A DNA stretch of 64,000 bases from Pithys albifrons albifrons (Eukaryota; Chordata; Aves; Passeriformes; Thamnophilidae): NCBI RefSeq assembly GCF_047495875.1, contig NC_092459.1, forward strand, positions 22,491,795 to 22,555,794, read 5' to 3'. Shown in pieces: positions 12,761-27,011 of the stretch (position 1 is its first letter; each line of letters opens with the position of its first letter). Below the pieces are notes generated by a model. The model saw only the letters and a program-made list of their open reading frames with translations, was not told the origin of the DNA and did no database searches. A program made the position numbers and the translations under genes.

Positions 12761-15700
12761 ATTTTATATACTATATAATTAAATCCTGCTGGCTTTCGCA
12801 TTACCAGAATTTTTTTTTGTCCTTTCTGTTCTGCACCAAAGTCAATTTCCTCTTTCTTTTTCATGCAATCTCATCCCTTACTCTGTCTTTTATGTATCTG
12901 AAACTGACTGACAGAGAGATCTCAGGTGTGCTTCTTGTCAACTTTTAATTTTAGTTAAAAAACAAACAAATGAAGCAAAAGAATGTCAGGTGTGATGCAT
13001 CATATTTGACATGGCAGCCTGGGGATACAGGTTTAGTCACACGGACACAGTATACAAATGATCACCCTGCTTTCTGCAAGTGTGCCAAACTATTTCTGAT
13101 CTGACAAAGATTTTTGTATTGTTATGGGGAGAGTTCATACCGAGTGCTCCTCAGTCTTCCTCTCTCACGGTTTAAATGCTAAACTAGATTGGATCGAGGT
13201 TTTGAGTGAGAGGCCATTTGGGTAAGTAATTCTGTCTAGCAAAGGCCCCTCAGCACTTCATGGGGTAAAGCAAAGGCTCCATTTATGAAGAAATGAAAGT
13301 TCTAACTTGACAATTTACCTGTAAATAATTTTTAACTGCAATAATTTTCTGCAGCTAGAAGAACAGCCTCCTTTTAATCAGTAGCTCATGCTCTAAAGAG
13401 AGTAATTACAACTCCCTCTCACTGGACTGTTTGCTTGACTGTTAACGACAGAAGCACAAGAAGTGTTGGTGTAGATAAAAGAGGAGGTGAGATTAATTTT
13501 AATGAGCATTATCTTGACAACAGTTGGTGCAAGTTATTTTTAGAGGAAAAGCTATAAAGAACACAGCAGTGGGACAATCTCCTTGTCTTCTATTCCCTCT
13601 GACTCTTATCCCTCTATGGGCATAACCACCATGAGCCCATAATAAGATTCTTCCTATACAAGCAAGTAGTATTATTTTCACCTTAAGCAGTGTGGTTAGT
13701 GACAGTCTGTTCTGTAGAGGCAGTTTAAGTGTAAAAGAGTTAGGTTATTTTTATAAGGAGAGCAAGACAGGCTGAAGCTATATGAGCCACTTCATTATCA
13801 ACCTGGTTGTACCCACGCAGGAGCTCGTGCTGGTGTAAATGCAGTAGTGCGAGGATTGACCTGACTGAGTAACAGTGTGACAGTGGTGTGCAGAGCAGGC
13901 TTTATGACTGATGTAAGCCTAGAAACATACAGCCACATCAGCTCACTGTAGCACAATTCTGAGCTGTCTTTCCACCTCCACAGTCCCAAGTACTTGCATG
14001 TTGCTCAGCCTCATGGTATTCACAAGCCTTTTGCAGGTGGCTGTCTGAGTAAAGAATCTGAAGAGGAGTTTTGAGAACCATTATGAATTTTTTGAAACTA
14101 CATAGCTCTCTGATAAGTCTCAGCAATACAAGATTATTTCCTTAGTCATTTATTAAGCTTTTTTTTCCCCCATGGATTTGGCTCCAACATGTACAGCATC
14201 ACTGTGCTCTTACAGACCTTTGCCCACCACCCATTCTTATCCCCCATCATTGATTTGTCATCAAAGTATCAGAGATGAAAGTATTTCTATTTACATATTT
14301 TTGTAAACATTTCTTCATCCTGATTTTCTTTCCTCAAGTTCAAATATTTCAAATTCTATTCCAACAGTTCTAGATACAAATGAGCATCTTAAGGGAAACA
14401 TTCAAATATCTTTGAGAACAGATACTGGAATAACACAAGAACAGCTATGCTAGGTCCAAGCAAGGGTACATCTAGCTTAATATTTTGTCTCTGACAGTGG
14501 ACAAGAGCCAATAATTTCAATAACAACAACAACAAACCCCTTTTTGATTCACTGGACTGATAATTGAATAATTTTTGCAGCTAAACCCCATAATTCATAA
14601 TCTTTTACCTTTGACAATGAAAAAACCTGAAATTTATGGCATAAGAGTCTGAAGTGTCTTTTGAATGAGCCCTCTGAAATAGTGTTTGCTTCCTCACACT
14701 TTCATGTATTTTTATGGACCATTATATTGTAATAATTTCCTCATTATCTCCATATCCTGCAATAGGGAGAAAACACATTGATTTTCTGTGGGGCCTTGTA
14801 AATATCTGCAGTAGGTGTTCAGTGGTGTTTTAAAGGTTCTAGTTTTCTTATTTCTGGACTGTGCTTATCTCACATTTTTGACACATGTTCAGAAAAACTG
14901 AGTGCTGGCCTAAACTCAAAGTCAGTGAAGTCAGCAGGAGGCTTCCATAAAGCTCAGTGTAGTTAGCCCAGTGCTGAGACCTGACTTTTCAGAACCACTG
15001 AGGACCCCATTAACAGTGAAATCTGCTATAAGTGGAACTGAAACACTGTGTAACTCTTTATCTCTGTCTTCCTCCATTAATTAAAGAATAAATATATATT
15101 CTATTTCTAATTATTATTAATTTTAGGTATTTCAGCTAGAAGCCATATTATGGGGAAGTTAAAAGATTGAGGAAGAAACATTTCATTTTCAGGTAGTATA
15201 AAAATTATACTCTTGGATGCAAATACTGGTTCTAACAAGGGTTTAATCTGATTTGTACCTTGTGCTCTTACCAGTTCCAGGTTATGAAAAAGATATTGTT
15301 GTTTGTTTATTTTGCCAACTTGCTAATAACATAGCCTAATGTTCTGGATTATTTTATCTCACAATTCAAACATATAAATGCAATAAAACAAAAAAAATTC
15401 TTTAGATTGAACACACAAACATGACTTCAGATGAATCTTGTCAAGAACGTATGAACACAACAAGAATCCTCCTGCTTCTCTCTGTATCCTGCTTGTTTCT
15501 AATATTGTTTTTGTATGTGTCTCTCTATTTGTCCATATAAACATACTCACATCTATTTCTATTTTCTCCTATGACTCTTATGGCAAGGTCTTCTCTTTCA
15601 AGTGTTTTTAATGTTTACTGTTGTGCTGGTGTTTCAGCATGTGCAAACTCATGTTTCATCAAAAAGCTGTTAAATTATGTCAGTCACTACTGCAGAATTT

Positions 15701-17234
15701 GTGGTGGGTGGAAAGATTCAAGTGTGACTGTTAGTTCAGAACGAGCCATCATGTCTGGATTTACCATGCGGCTCCAGTGTGCTACTACATCTTTTGGTGC
15801 TTCACTTATGTAGACATAGAAATAAGACCAATCTGTGCAAAACCTGTGAAAACTTCATTGGGACAATCCAACTGAAAGGAGGCGAAAAAATCCCTACCCA
15901 ATTAATTAATTTTTCCTCTGTTGTTTCCCTCTGAGGTGTTTCTAAGTACACAATAGAATCATAGCATTCTTTATACTGGGCTGTTGTCACGTACTCCTGC
16001 CCTGCCTATGCTGGATTGTTCTCTAAGGACTGTATTTCCTCACCTTACCTGCCTTGCAGGCTTGATTGCACTTAGCAGGAATCCTGTATTTCTTTCAGAA
16101 ATCTATCATCAGTGCTGAATAGAACAATTATGTATATAGAGTAGATACATTTTATAGACATTTATATATGTGTACATATATAAACCAAAGATGTACTTCT
16201 ACTCAACAGTAGAAACACTGCATAATACATTTAAAAAGTAAGTAATAAAAACCTGTGTGTGTTTGGCATAAATACTTCCCATTCCCTCTTGGAAATCTGT
16301 GAATCCAGAACACTTTTGGATGTTCAGAAGGGATTAAAACGGGTTGTCAGTGAACAGATTGAAGACCTAAGCAATAACAGCTTAACAACCTTACAACCTT
16401 AGATGGTCCATCCCTTTTCATCTAAGCAGAATTAGTTTTGAAGCTTCTGGATGTGTGTGGTCTTGTTTGGGCAGAAAGAGTTTGGTAAGAAAAAGACATT
16501 CTCCTCAGGGCCATTTTTTCTACCAACAAATGCTATGGGAAAATGCTATGTCTTATTAAAAATAGCTGAAATACATATATGGGCTCATCTTGTAAAACTC
16601 CTGACAACTAAGTATATGCAGGCAAACATGATTATACTTCATATTGTGTAGAAATAAAGTTTCCCACAGATTCAGAAAGTTCAGTATAATTGATGAGATA
16701 CTTAAATACATATGTTTTTATAGGACTGCCTATTTTTAAACCTTTTGCTTCAGTGAACTATTTAATTACTCTCTTTAAAATAAACTCTCTCATAGGACTC
16801 CATGGCATTAACATGGCAATGTGCACAGTGTTTCAGAAATACCTAGCAGTAATCCATCCTCACCTCACAAGCCATTTTTGCTAAATGAATCCCATTGACT
16901 ACATCAGTCATTTATTGATCTTATTCGATGTGAGGTTTTAGGAATGTTGAATGAGATGAATGTATCAGATGGCAAGTGCTAACCCACTTTTTCTACCCTA
17001 TCTCTCTTTGGAGAAGGGTGGGGAGAGGACTACTCAAATTGAAACTAAATCATAAATATCATGTATATGAGTTGAAGCAAATACCATCGTGTTGAAAATG
17101 AATCATTCACACTTATGAAAAATATTATTTGAAATATGACAGTTACAAAACAAAATAGTTAAAAGCTTGAAATAAAATGGCAAAAATATTTAAGCAAGCT
17201 TCTAATCACCTTTTTTTTTAATATATCTAAACAG
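12761..17234 (+). other. TINAG: TINAG intron, 3' part
   Basis: 4.5 kb of intronic sequence with a short (AAC)n run near 14521-14537 and AT-rich patches. No exon or clear transposon was recognised. It ends in a T-rich tract and ACAG. Confidence 0.6.
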
Positions 17235-17415
17235 CGTTGTATCATATGCTTGTTATCCATCATTTTGGAACAGTCACCTGGGGCTGTCGGCTGAAAATCA
17301 CTGTTATGTGTCAAGTGAATATGGAAAAAACTATACAAATGGGCCGTGTCCCAATGCTTTAGAAAAATCCAATCGGTTATACCGATGTGCCTCTCACTAC
17401 AGGGTCTCCTCAAAA
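17235..17415 (+). CDS. TINAG: TINAG exon f: occluding-loop region equivalent
   Basis: The largest visible exon (181 nt). C completes Gly; 60 codons follow, from VVSYACYPSFW through NYTNGPCPNALEKSNRLYRC to ASHYRVSSK. N-Y-T is a possible N-glycosylation site. The CYP, GPCPN-x-x-EKSNR-x-Y-x-C and YRVSS motifs identify TINAG. The part between ACYP and PCPN, which matches the variable loop area, is the least conserved. It ends in phase 0 at donor GTAAGT. Confidence 0.95.
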
Positions 17416-17864
17416 GTAAGTTCACGGCATGGTGTTCACCCATTGTCTTATTTATTTTACTACTTGGGCATTTCAATATCATCTGGCATGTTAAAGTATG
17501 TCCACTTTACTTCAAGACTAGAGCTGTGAATTTTCATTTATGTTGCCATTGTATTTCATAAGATTTTAAATCCTTGATAGTTTCTCCTTTATACATTATC
17601 TCTTTAAAGCTGTTGCTTTGTGGTCTGTAGAAATTAGAGACAGAAAAGAAAGTATGCAGTCACAACGGTGCATTAGTGCTTCTTAAACATGTTTCTGAAG
17701 GTGTTGCTCATTTGGTAAACCAAATATTCTCCAGCAGAAATACAAGTAAAATGGCATATTTATACTACATATATGTGTATATAATGATCAATTAGTTATG
17801 AGCTTTAATTTTATTTAATAAATGTATTATCTTCCCTTGCCCTCTGTGCCTCACCACCTGTCAG
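17416..17864 (+). other. TINAG: TINAG short intron
   Basis: 449-bp intron, the shortest visible in the gene, from GTAAGT to CTGTCAG; no repeat seen. Confidence 0.85.
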
Positions 17865-17910
17865 GAAACTGATATAATGAAAGAAATCATGGACAAAGGA
17901 CCAGTGCAAG
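17865..17910 (+). CDS. TINAG: TINAG exon g: 46-nt exon
   Basis: Fifteen codons, ETDIMKEIMDKGPVQ, plus one base. E-x-x-IM-x-EI-x-x-x-GPVQ is a hallmark of cathepsin-B-like proteins. There are two candidate donors in GGTATGGTAAGT. Only the first (GT at 17911-17912) leaves the G that joins CT of the next exon to make Ala (PVQA). The exon is small enough to need good splice sites, and the acceptor tract CCACCTGTCAG is good. Confidence 0.93.
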
Positions 17911-20889
17911 GTATGGTAAGTTTGAAAGATGATAACATTATTTAAATAATTAGACCATGGAATGACCTTTTATCAAAATATTAGAAAACACAAATTACAT
18001 GCCACACTGAAGAAAGCAGTTGTGTGCACTGCAGATCACCCAGATGTATTGATGGGCAAGTAGTAGCCCTAAAGGCAGCACTACTGCCTCAGAGTCTGTA
18101 AAGGGTAAAATGACCTCTTTGAAAATTTGTGGAAAATATGTGTGCAGGAAATGTGCCTTTTTCCCATAAGAGTTCTTTGATCATTGGTGAACTAGCAACT
18201 ATGGCTATGCAGAAGGAACTAAATGTTAGCCAAACTCTGCTCTCTAAGTCTCAAGTTAATTCCCCACTGGCTAAGGCAAACCCACCAGGCCTGCTCTCCC
18301 TTGAAGGTAATGTTGCAGTATATGAGCTCTCCAGCAAATCATTCAGTACTGAAATACCCCCAGAATCTCCTATTTCAGAGCCAAAATGCTCTTGTTGGTT
18401 TTAGAGGCCTTTCAGTTTTGACTTTTTATGCTGAACTTTGCAATGAAAATCCCTGACGCCTTAGAGGTCAGAAATAAAGAGACTTCAGCAGTGAGTGAGG
18501 GACTGCAAAAAACCCTGTTTACCCCGAATACTGTCCCTTCGTGGCAATGGATGGTGCTGGCAGCAGGTGAAAATACATGTTCCTCTCACAGCTCAGGCCA
18601 GTGTAACTAGGGAGGTTGAGGGATGTGGGTCTTGGGGGATGGGGAAAGGTCATAACACAGGGTGTCCGCCTATCTTGGATGGATGGCTGATGAAAAACCA
18701 AAGTAATTTTCTTCAAGGGACTTCTAGACTTCTGCTGCATTTAATTATATAAGGAATTATCATAATCTCCAATTTATTATTCAAATGGTTTTGATTATTA
18801 GATAGAATTCATTTCTGTGCATAGAGTTGAAATGACTTCTTAAAGCTCTTTGTGTGGGCAGCCACAATTAATCTGAAGGTCACACTTACCAAGATCAACA
18901 TCATCAGTCATTTTTTGCTCCGTCCAAGCTTGTTTGTTCAAGAAATATATTCTTTTCCACACTGCATTTAATCTAGATGAAAGGACAGTAACTTCTAAGA
19001 AAATGAAAAAAATAGGATCCTCAAGACAGAATTTCAGACCTCTCTTGAATATTGTATTCATAGTGTGTGTACACAGTTCGCTGGATTAATCTCTTAGTAC
19101 TAAGTCTTATACACAAAATAATCAATATTCAGCCATTTGTTAGGATTTAACTTCTGAATAATTCACATAATTTTTGAAACGTCAGTGTTTTTTTGTGTAT
19201 CAGGTTAATGTTATTCTGTATGTGGAAAAATCAAGATGTAAATAAGAGTTTATATAACCGAGTGCATCACTGAGTGAAATCGCTTTCCATTTTTTCACTT
19301 GGCTATAACATGATTTTTAAAAGAGCCACAGTTATGGCCCAGTAATTTGTCACTGATTCTTCTGTATTCCCATATTACAAATGCAATGAGGGCATTAGTC
19401 TTATTTTAAAACCATATCATACTTTTTTTCCCAAAAAACATCCTGTAAATGATCTTCAAATACTGAAGGAGATTTTCGATTATTAATTCCCTTATCATTC
19501 CTCAGGAATTTGCAAAATGCTTAGGACCAGTCTTATCTAATGTACTAGGTAATGTTTAATAGCTGGAAAACATTTAAGATCCTTTCAAGATCATGATGTA
19601 GAAAGTCATATTGCTTGGTGATGAATGGACTTTGATTTTTGGGCATATTGAAAGTTAATAAAACATTATTCTTTAACAATTGTGAAGCAGTAGGTAAAGA
19701 AATGTAATTGAAAATTTTATTTTATGCAACTTCCAAGTTTGAATCACAGTTTCTCTCTGATGTGTCATTGTCTTATATGGTACAGAAATCATGCAATTAG
19801 CATTTGCAGCAAATGATTAAATCCATTTTTTCAACAAACAAAATGAAATTTGATCAGTACTTTGAAAATGTTCAAATATAATATTGCCCTTTTTGTTTTT
19901 AATGTACTTAAGCAAATACTCTGATGTTTCAGTGTTATCCTCTCTGACACCATAGTCAGACTCAATCAAAAGAAAAGCTAACACATTGTTGGAAATACAT
20001 AAGAGTTTTGACCCCACAAAACCTATAATTTCAGCTATCATGATCTTGGGAAAAAAAAGGAGTATTTAATTTGCTGACATTAGGAAACAATCTGGAGGAA
20101 GCACTCAGCTACATTAACGTACAGTACTGAAGTTTGTTCCCTTTTGTAGCAACCAGTTTTAATTTCTTGTATCTGTGCATGTCTTAGAGACACATGTTCT
20201 TATTTAAGAATTTTATGTGTCGGAATTCAAAGTGGTATCAATCTTATAATCTGATGCATCTATATGCATAGATCTAACAAGCTCAGCATGACTGAACTAG
20301 CTCATGCATGAACTACAGTCAACCTTAGGAAAATGGTTACTTTTACTGATTAATTATTAACTAATTCATTCATTTTGTAAAATGAAAAGTTGCTTCTATA
20401 CGAGAGGGAAAAAAGTTAGCTGGTGGACTGTGATCATCTCATCTTGCCCATGTAACAGTCTGTGTCAGGATGAACTCACTGATGAAATTAAAAATAGCTC
20501 AGTGCTAGATCTAGAATTATCATGTCTGTCCACCCTACACTTCATGCACCTAGACCACTCTAACTCCAGAAGCTGTACCATTATTTAGCTCCTTATTACA
20601 AAGTATAGACATATCCAGAAGTATAGATATTTACACATAAACGAATCTATGTATACACATGCAGACAATGTATAGATAAACATGGATAAAGTTCTTTCAC
20701 GCAGACTAAAGTTATTCTGCAAATACACTTCAAAATTTTCTACTTCACTTCAATGGAAATAATTTATGTATGATGTTTCTTCAGACAAGAACATGTGTTT
20801 GATTTGAGCCACAGGTTACATTCTCCTCTATATTTCCAGCAGAAGGCAGCAGCATAGGAAGATACAGATGGATTGAGTCTATTAATACA
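17911..20889 (+). other. TINAG: TINAG intron, 5' part
   Basis: Intronic, AT-rich; nothing recognised up to the CR1 fragment. Confidence 0.6.
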
Positions 20890-21401
20890 GGGCTAAATGG
20901 CTGGTGTCACTGCCAAATTATTGAGAATTTTTGACAATGCAATGGGCTTAAGGACCAAGCATGCTGGCATCAGGCGGGATTCACCTGTCTCAGAGAGGGA
21001 GGAGAGTCTTTGCTGGGGGACTAGGGAGGCTCATTGGCAGAGCCTTAAACTAGATGTGATGGGGGAAGGGGAACAATATCAGGCTTGTCCCTGGAAGGTG
21101 CGGGATGAGATACAAAGGTCAGAGGGACAGGATGCTGGCAAGGTCTGCTGGTGACTCTGAAATGTGCTGGCCACACTGGAGCACACTTGTAGTCATACAG
21201 AGATGAGCAAGTGACTCATGAGGGAACAGAAGCGAACTAGGAAACAGGATCCTATTCCTGGAATTGTTCAAGGCCAGATTGAATTGGACTCTGAGCAACC
21301 TGTTCTAATAGAAGGAGATGTCCCTGCCTATGGCAGGGGTTTGAAACTAGATGATCTTTAAGGTGCCTTCCGACCTAAGCCATTCTATGATTCCATGATT
21401 T
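20890..21401 (+). mobile_element. CR1 LINE fragment, internally deleted
   Basis: The end is a classic CR1 3' terminus in sense orientation: GTCCCTGCCTATGGCAGGGG, then AACTAGATGATCTTTAAGGTGCC, and ATTCTATGATTCCATGATT at the tail. The upstream part around 21030-21090 (AGAGCCTTAAACTAGATGTG and GGGGGAAGGGG) resembles the CR1 segment between its two reading frames. This suggests a large internal deletion joined both pieces. The left edge is approximate. Confidence 0.75.
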
Positions 21402-23364
21402 AGAGGTGCTGGTAAAGAATAGATTGTTTTCTGAAACTTAACACATGGACCTTAATTTCAAGAACTATGTGTCTGATCCTGATGGAAGATGAGATTTTCA
21501 AATCTCAGTCCTCCCATGGGAGAAATTAATTTTGCAATATTTTCATTCAACCCCATTTCTTTCCCTCCCTTTGGCCAAGCTATCAAAACCAGATCCAGGG
21601 AAGTCTCTACAGTTATTTTTTGAATGATCTATTTCCTTCACTTGCCCTGTGATACTCTTGCCTAAACTAAGGCCAGCAGGACCCTTCACTCTGTACCACT
21701 TTCAAACCCTCCCTCTACAGACCCCTCTGCAGCTCAGAAACCTATACATGTGGCATTGTACAGAGTGGGACAGGAACATCCACAGGAATTAAATTTCTAG
21801 CTCTGTATACTGGTGAGCCTGAGGACAGAGGGAGGAGGGAAGCCTTTGCAGAGAGCTCCAATGGAGTCTTGAACTTGCATCTAGAAACTAAGAATAAAGT
21901 TTGTGCTCTTTCCCACTTGGTCTGTGGCTGCCAGTTGAGTGAGCTCTGGTTTGGCAGGCAGCTCAGCAGAAGCTGTAACATTACTAATTTGAAATATTTA
22001 ACTTTTTCTCTGATTTAACTGACACAGCTGAACCTCTGACTTGCCAGCTAGGTAGCATCAGTTTACTCCTTGTGTGTTGCTATCAGCATATTTTTTTTAT
22101 GTGACTGATCTCATTAAGAAGGTACATTTATATGCAGGTTTCTTGGGCTAATGGCCTGATTTCACCATGTTCTGAGAAGTTCTCTTTCATCCCCTAAAAT
22201 TTGTGACTGTTTTCTGTTTTCAACCAAGTATGATAGAGTCCAAGATATCATTAAGATAGTTATTTCCTTCAAGTTTATGAAAATATTCAGGTAGGAGAAA
22301 GAAATTTGCAAGCGTGCCAGGCAATAAAAACTGCAGCATGAGCTTAGCTCACTGGATACAGCAAGTCTATACCAGGCACACATTTTGTAAATGCTCCAAC
22401 CACATAAAAATGGTCAGTGAAACTTGAACTTTATGGCACTCCCAAGATGCAAGACTTTAGGAAATGGGATTTCACTTATTCTCATGTTCCAAGCTGCGTG
22501 GCAGTTAAAATCATAAGCTAAAAATAAGTTTGAGTTAAACTCATATTTAAGCTTCCAATTCACTGGAATGTAAAGGTATGTAGACATGAAAAATGGTTTT
22601 ATTTCTCTGTATCTAGTAGGCCACTGTAAAGAAAATGGCACTAAAGTGGCAGAACAAATGTGGAAAAGAAACGCAGAACTATATTTTGTAATAAACAAGT
22701 GAATGATACTCCTATGAAATAACGAATAGGCATAAAATGCAAGTTATAATTTTCATTCACTTGCACAAAGTTTCCAGTTCATCAGTTTTTTCACCTTACA
22801 TTTTTATGGACAAAATGTGGTGTTTTTTCCACCTTTTTAACTGAAAGTCAGAATTTATATTTGTATACCGACAATCTAGTTTTCTTTAAGCAGATGGCAG
22901 TGTACTTGAGGAGTTCTGAATCTCAGAAAAAGGCATACATGTAATTCCACCATATTTCACAGGATATACGTTGTCAGATTTTTTTTTTTGACTGTACAGA
23001 TGCTACTCAAAACCGAGTAGGTTATATGTGAACCTTGAGGATATTAATTTTATTGAACTGATTTCAAAATTTATGTAAGCTTTATTGTGGCAATAATTCT
23101 TACTGTATTGGAAGAAATCCATTATAAGGAGTTTCCATGACAAGGAAACCCAATCAACTTCATAAAGAGATACTGAGAGAACTCTGTTCAAGTATTCTGT
23201 TGACTCACAGCGGGAACTTCTGAGAAATTAATGTTTTTAGTATAATTTTAAACTACACAATGCAGTCCAACACACAACAAAAATGTCACTGGTAAAATGC
23301 AAGGAGCAAACAAGAGTAGAAGTAATATTTGCTGATTGTGCTGACTTTTTCTGTTGTTTTTCAG
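21402..23364 (+). other. TINAG: TINAG intron, 3' part
   Basis: Intronic sequence ending in a strong pyrimidine tract CTTTTTCTGTTGTTTTTCAG; no other element recognised. Confidence 0.6.
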
Positions 23365-23470
23365 CTATAATGAAAGTGTATGAAGATTTTTTCCTTTACA
23401 AAGAGGGAATATATCGACACACGCCAAAAGCAGGATCTAAATGGAAGACTCATTCAGTCAAACTCCTCGG
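23365..23470 (+). CDS. TINAG: TINAG exon h: active-site His exon
   Basis: CT completes Ala; 34 codons encode IMKVYEDFFLYKEGIYRHTP then KAGSKWKTHSVKLL, followed by GG of a Gly codon before donor GTGAGT. The catalytic-type His of the papain fold lies in KTHSVKL (codon CAT at 23451-23453) and is kept although the Cys is lost. The D-F-x-x-Y-x-x-GIY motif is standard for the family. The 3' phase 2 is matched by the exon at 37145. Confidence 0.96.
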
Positions 23471-26365
23471 GTGAGTAAAGCATGTTCTTTTACCCTTTTT
23501 CTTTGCCAGTCATGACTGTAGTAAAATGTCAGTGACCAGTTTGGAACCCAAAGGTTTCGGTGTCACAGATAGAAAACTGCTAGTTCCCAATGCAAGATTG
23601 TTATTTTTCACTCTTGCCTTGTCTGAGAATTTTAGAGTCTTGGAAAGAGGTGTAGACTCATTGTCTTTTAACCTACTCTAATATTTGCTCTAAAACTTCA
23701 AATATAATAGTTTATAGAATAAAATATTTTGCTGAGTATTCACAAATATTTCAAGTACACATTAAATTGTGAACAAAGCTGATACAGTTTTCTCCAAAAA
23801 TCCCACTAAGCAGAGTGCAAATAGAAACATAAAAGTTGTCAGTGGCCTCTCAGTTTACTTGCAGAACTTACTAGCACAGCAATCTGGGCTCTCTATGCCC
23901 TGAACAGAATCAGCTGCTGCTGATTTTATTTGGGAAACTGCTGCAGAAGCACATGTGCAGTACCCTGGTAGGTTTCCCCTCAAATGTAGAACAGTGTCAT
24001 TATATTAAGAAGACAAATATCTAGTAATGCATACATTTGAATTACAGAACACACTGTGAGGCTTTATTCTTTGACATGGATGGAATATGCAATGATAAAT
24101 TTAATAAACCACTGAGTACACAGAAAAATGACTGGAGAATCTCAAACAAATAGTTTATTGGTGGTCTAGAATATCAAATAAATAATAATTCAGACCTGTG
24201 TTAGGAAGATTACTGAGAACATTTCCAACATGTAGTTCAAGAAAATAAAGTTATGAAATAAGGTGCATTTTGTGCTTGTGCTCTTAGTGAAGTTGTCTTT
24301 GGAAGGACATAGACATGCCTATGGCTGTGGAAACTGCTGGCCATGAATTACAAGAGTGTGCCTGATAGTGGCACAGCAGCAGAGAGAAGCAGCAGGCTTC
24401 CGCAAGATTATACTTGTTTCTACACTGCTGCAAAAAGTATTGACTCAGACTAGTAGAGGAAAAGCTCCTGAATTATGATTATAGAGAATGTTGAGAAGCA
24501 ATGAAAAAGAGAAACTGGAATTTCCGGTAGAAATATGGAGGACTGAAATAGGAAAATATGTTCATGGAGGACAGTCAGTATATGTCAGTTTCTCTGAGTG
24601 TATTTAAGGTATATTTGAACAGCCATGAGAAGCCAATAAAATTAGTAAAATTTGCAGTGCAATTTGAATGCTGCCGCTCAGGGATCAGCCACTCACAGCT
24701 GCTGTGAGGCTGTCAGCTCAGGTGTTGAGAGGGTATGAAGCAGGAGTGGTGCAAGCCTAGGGTGATGACTACTGTTCCCTAAGACATGCTGCTCCACATA
24801 TGTGCTGAATAACCTACCTGAGTGAATGATTAAGCAAGAACACGTGGGGACAAAATGATGGCTGAGGAGGGAAAGAGAAGGGGATAAATACTGTCTTCAA
24901 GTGAATGCTGATGTAAATCGGAACTGATAGACTGTGCAAAGAAAAGATAGCAGCCCTTAGGCAAGGAGTCACTCATGAGCAAAATCTGAGTGCCTCCACC
25001 GAGACAGGCAGCTCCCTGCAGAGGGTTCTCAGCAAAATGTGGAGTAGGAGGAAAGCTTAATGGTATGATATACTGAAGAAGGATATGAGAAGTGAAGGAA
25101 AAAGACAAAAACTGAAGGTGATGATATTTAGAAAACCTCAGACTGGTTCAGAGTTTAATATCTGGGGAATGCATTTACTCACTAACTTTAATTCAACATT
25201 TCTGAAAAATACAATGGATCCAACAATATAAAGAATTAACTGTCCTTTCATTGTCTAATGGATAAATGCTCTGGCCTCCAAGATTTTGCCAGATAAAAAT
25301 ATTTGCAGAAGTGTTTAACTGTAAAAATTGAGTTAGAGCTTGACAAGTTGGAGGCTGTTGGAGCCAAAGGTATTTCTAGTAATGATAAATCCAGTCATAA
25401 AATGTGATTCTGCAGCATGAAGTCTAAATCACTCCTTTGTATAGGTTTTAATGTCTTCAGGATTAAGCTATCACTTTTCCATATTATTCATTATTTTCAA
25501 CTAATTTGAACACAAAATATCTGGCTTGGGTATAAATTCATTGTCAATCATATAGAGCTTGGGTGGGGTTTTTTTGTGCAAAGAGTAGTTTAGACTTCTT
25601 GACCTAAATAAAAAACTCATCAAAATCTCACTAAGTTGTAATTCAAATAAAAATGTTGACTATTATTTGCACTCTGCTTAGCTGAAATGGTTCCCAGAGA
25701 GAAAAAGAGGAGCAGTGACATGCTGATCTCAGAAATATTTTTGATAATGCCTTAAATTGCTCATGAATTGTACAATATAAAAATGAAAATAAATTTTAGT
25801 GAAGCTTGCAAGAGCTATTTGTACAAAACCAGAAATGTACATATAAACTGCCTAATTGATTATTGGATCATAAGGATTGTAAATGTGTTTATTGGCTTCC
25901 CTCATTCTGCAGCTTGAAATTGCTAGTTATTTTCTCTCATTCAAAGGCTTATTTGTACAATCAGCTCTGACAGCACTGTAAGTCCATCTCCACTGAGGTA
26001 CTATGTGACCTCAGGCTCAGGAAGAGAATGTGAAAAAATAGGAGAGCATGGAAGGAGGAGAGGAAAATGTGAAACAGCCAGGCAGAGGGTTATGATGTTA
26101 GCAGGCCATTTGGGTTTGATCACGGTCTCTGTGGACAGTGAAATGGGGCTTTTAACAATCTCAAGGCAGGATTGACTGATCCCACTGATATTAGAAAGAG
26201 AAGGATCTCAGGCAGTTTCTGCATCAGTATTCTAGAGACAAGTAGAAAAAGTGGGTAATGGAGACTGGGATACATAACAGCTATGTTTTGATGTAGAAGA
26301 ATTCCTATGCCTCTGCTAGACAGACATGTTTCTCTGTATCTTCCATGGCTATTTATCTGCACTGG
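23471..26365 (+). other. TINAG: TINAG 13.7-kb intron, 5' part
   Basis: First 2.9 kb of the largest intron (23471-37144). AT-rich, with no exon and no certain transposon recognised before the LTR element. Confidence 0.6.
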
Positions 26366-26370
26366 CTTAG
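26366..26370. repeat. Target-site duplication, left copy (CTTAG)
   Basis: CTTAG directly abuts the LTR element on the left and is repeated exactly at 29127-29131 on the right. A 5-bp duplication is the footprint of integrase-mediated insertion. Confidence 0.95.
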
Positions 26371-26997
26371 TGTCTTGGTTTGAGATAAGCAACTGCCAAC
26401 CCCCCCCAAGCACAGAGAGAAAAGCCTCCCTCCTAACACCAGGGAAAGGGAGGAAAAGAGAGGGGAAAGAAAAAAAACACTTCAAACTGCATTTATACTA
26501 AATCTACATATATTTTTCACAGAAAGAAAGAGACAATTAGAAGAGAGTACAAATATACACTCACACAAGTCTACAACAACAAGTTCCCCACGTCAACTTC
26601 TTAACAAACACACAAATTCTACTGTCCTAACTACACATTACTTAAGAAGAAGCTTATTCCCCAGGGAGACAAACCCAAGCAGAAAGGAGAGACCCAGAAC
26701 AACACATTTTACTTTCCTGAGGTACCCTGTGAGCCAGTGGTGGGCCTGGTCCTCTCCATCCCCCCTGGGACAGCATCGTGCGTCCTCTCCAGAGGAGGGC
26801 TGAGAAGCGACTGCCTTAACCACTCCCACACTGGTTCCTCCTTCCCTGGAGATGATGTCATAATGTGGTATGGAATACAAAGTTACTGGCTAGAAGAGGT
26901 CAGCTGTTAGCTCAGCCCAGCTCAAGTCAGCTGACAGCTTCGGCCTAGTCCAGACTTCAGGGCCCAAATCTAGGCCCACCTAGGTGAACCCATAACA
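26371..26997 (-). repeat. 3' LTR of the family-1 element
   Basis: 627 bp. On the plus strand it begins TGTCTTGGTTTGAGATAAGC and ends GGTGAACCCATAACA. In its own sense it therefore starts TGTTATGGGTTCACC and ends CCAAGACA. It is the same as the 5' LTR except for an extra C near 26400 and A for G near 26470. In sense orientation it has TGACATCATC, a CRE/AP-1-like site, and an AT-rich TATA-like stretch (GTATAAATGC) in its 3' half. Confidence 0.95.
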
Positions 26998-27011
26998 TTC
27001 TCCACCCCTTA
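26998..27011 (-). other. Polypurine tract of the family-1 element
   Basis: In element sense AAGGGGTGGAGAA lies immediately before the 3' LTR TGTTATG. This is the expected position and composition of the plus-strand primer of an LTR element. Confidence 0.85.

Noticed and set aside
17911..17917. Second donor GTAAGT at 17916 for exon g
   Set aside because: It would add five bases and shift the frame relative to exon h; the first GT gives the conserved PVQA junction.
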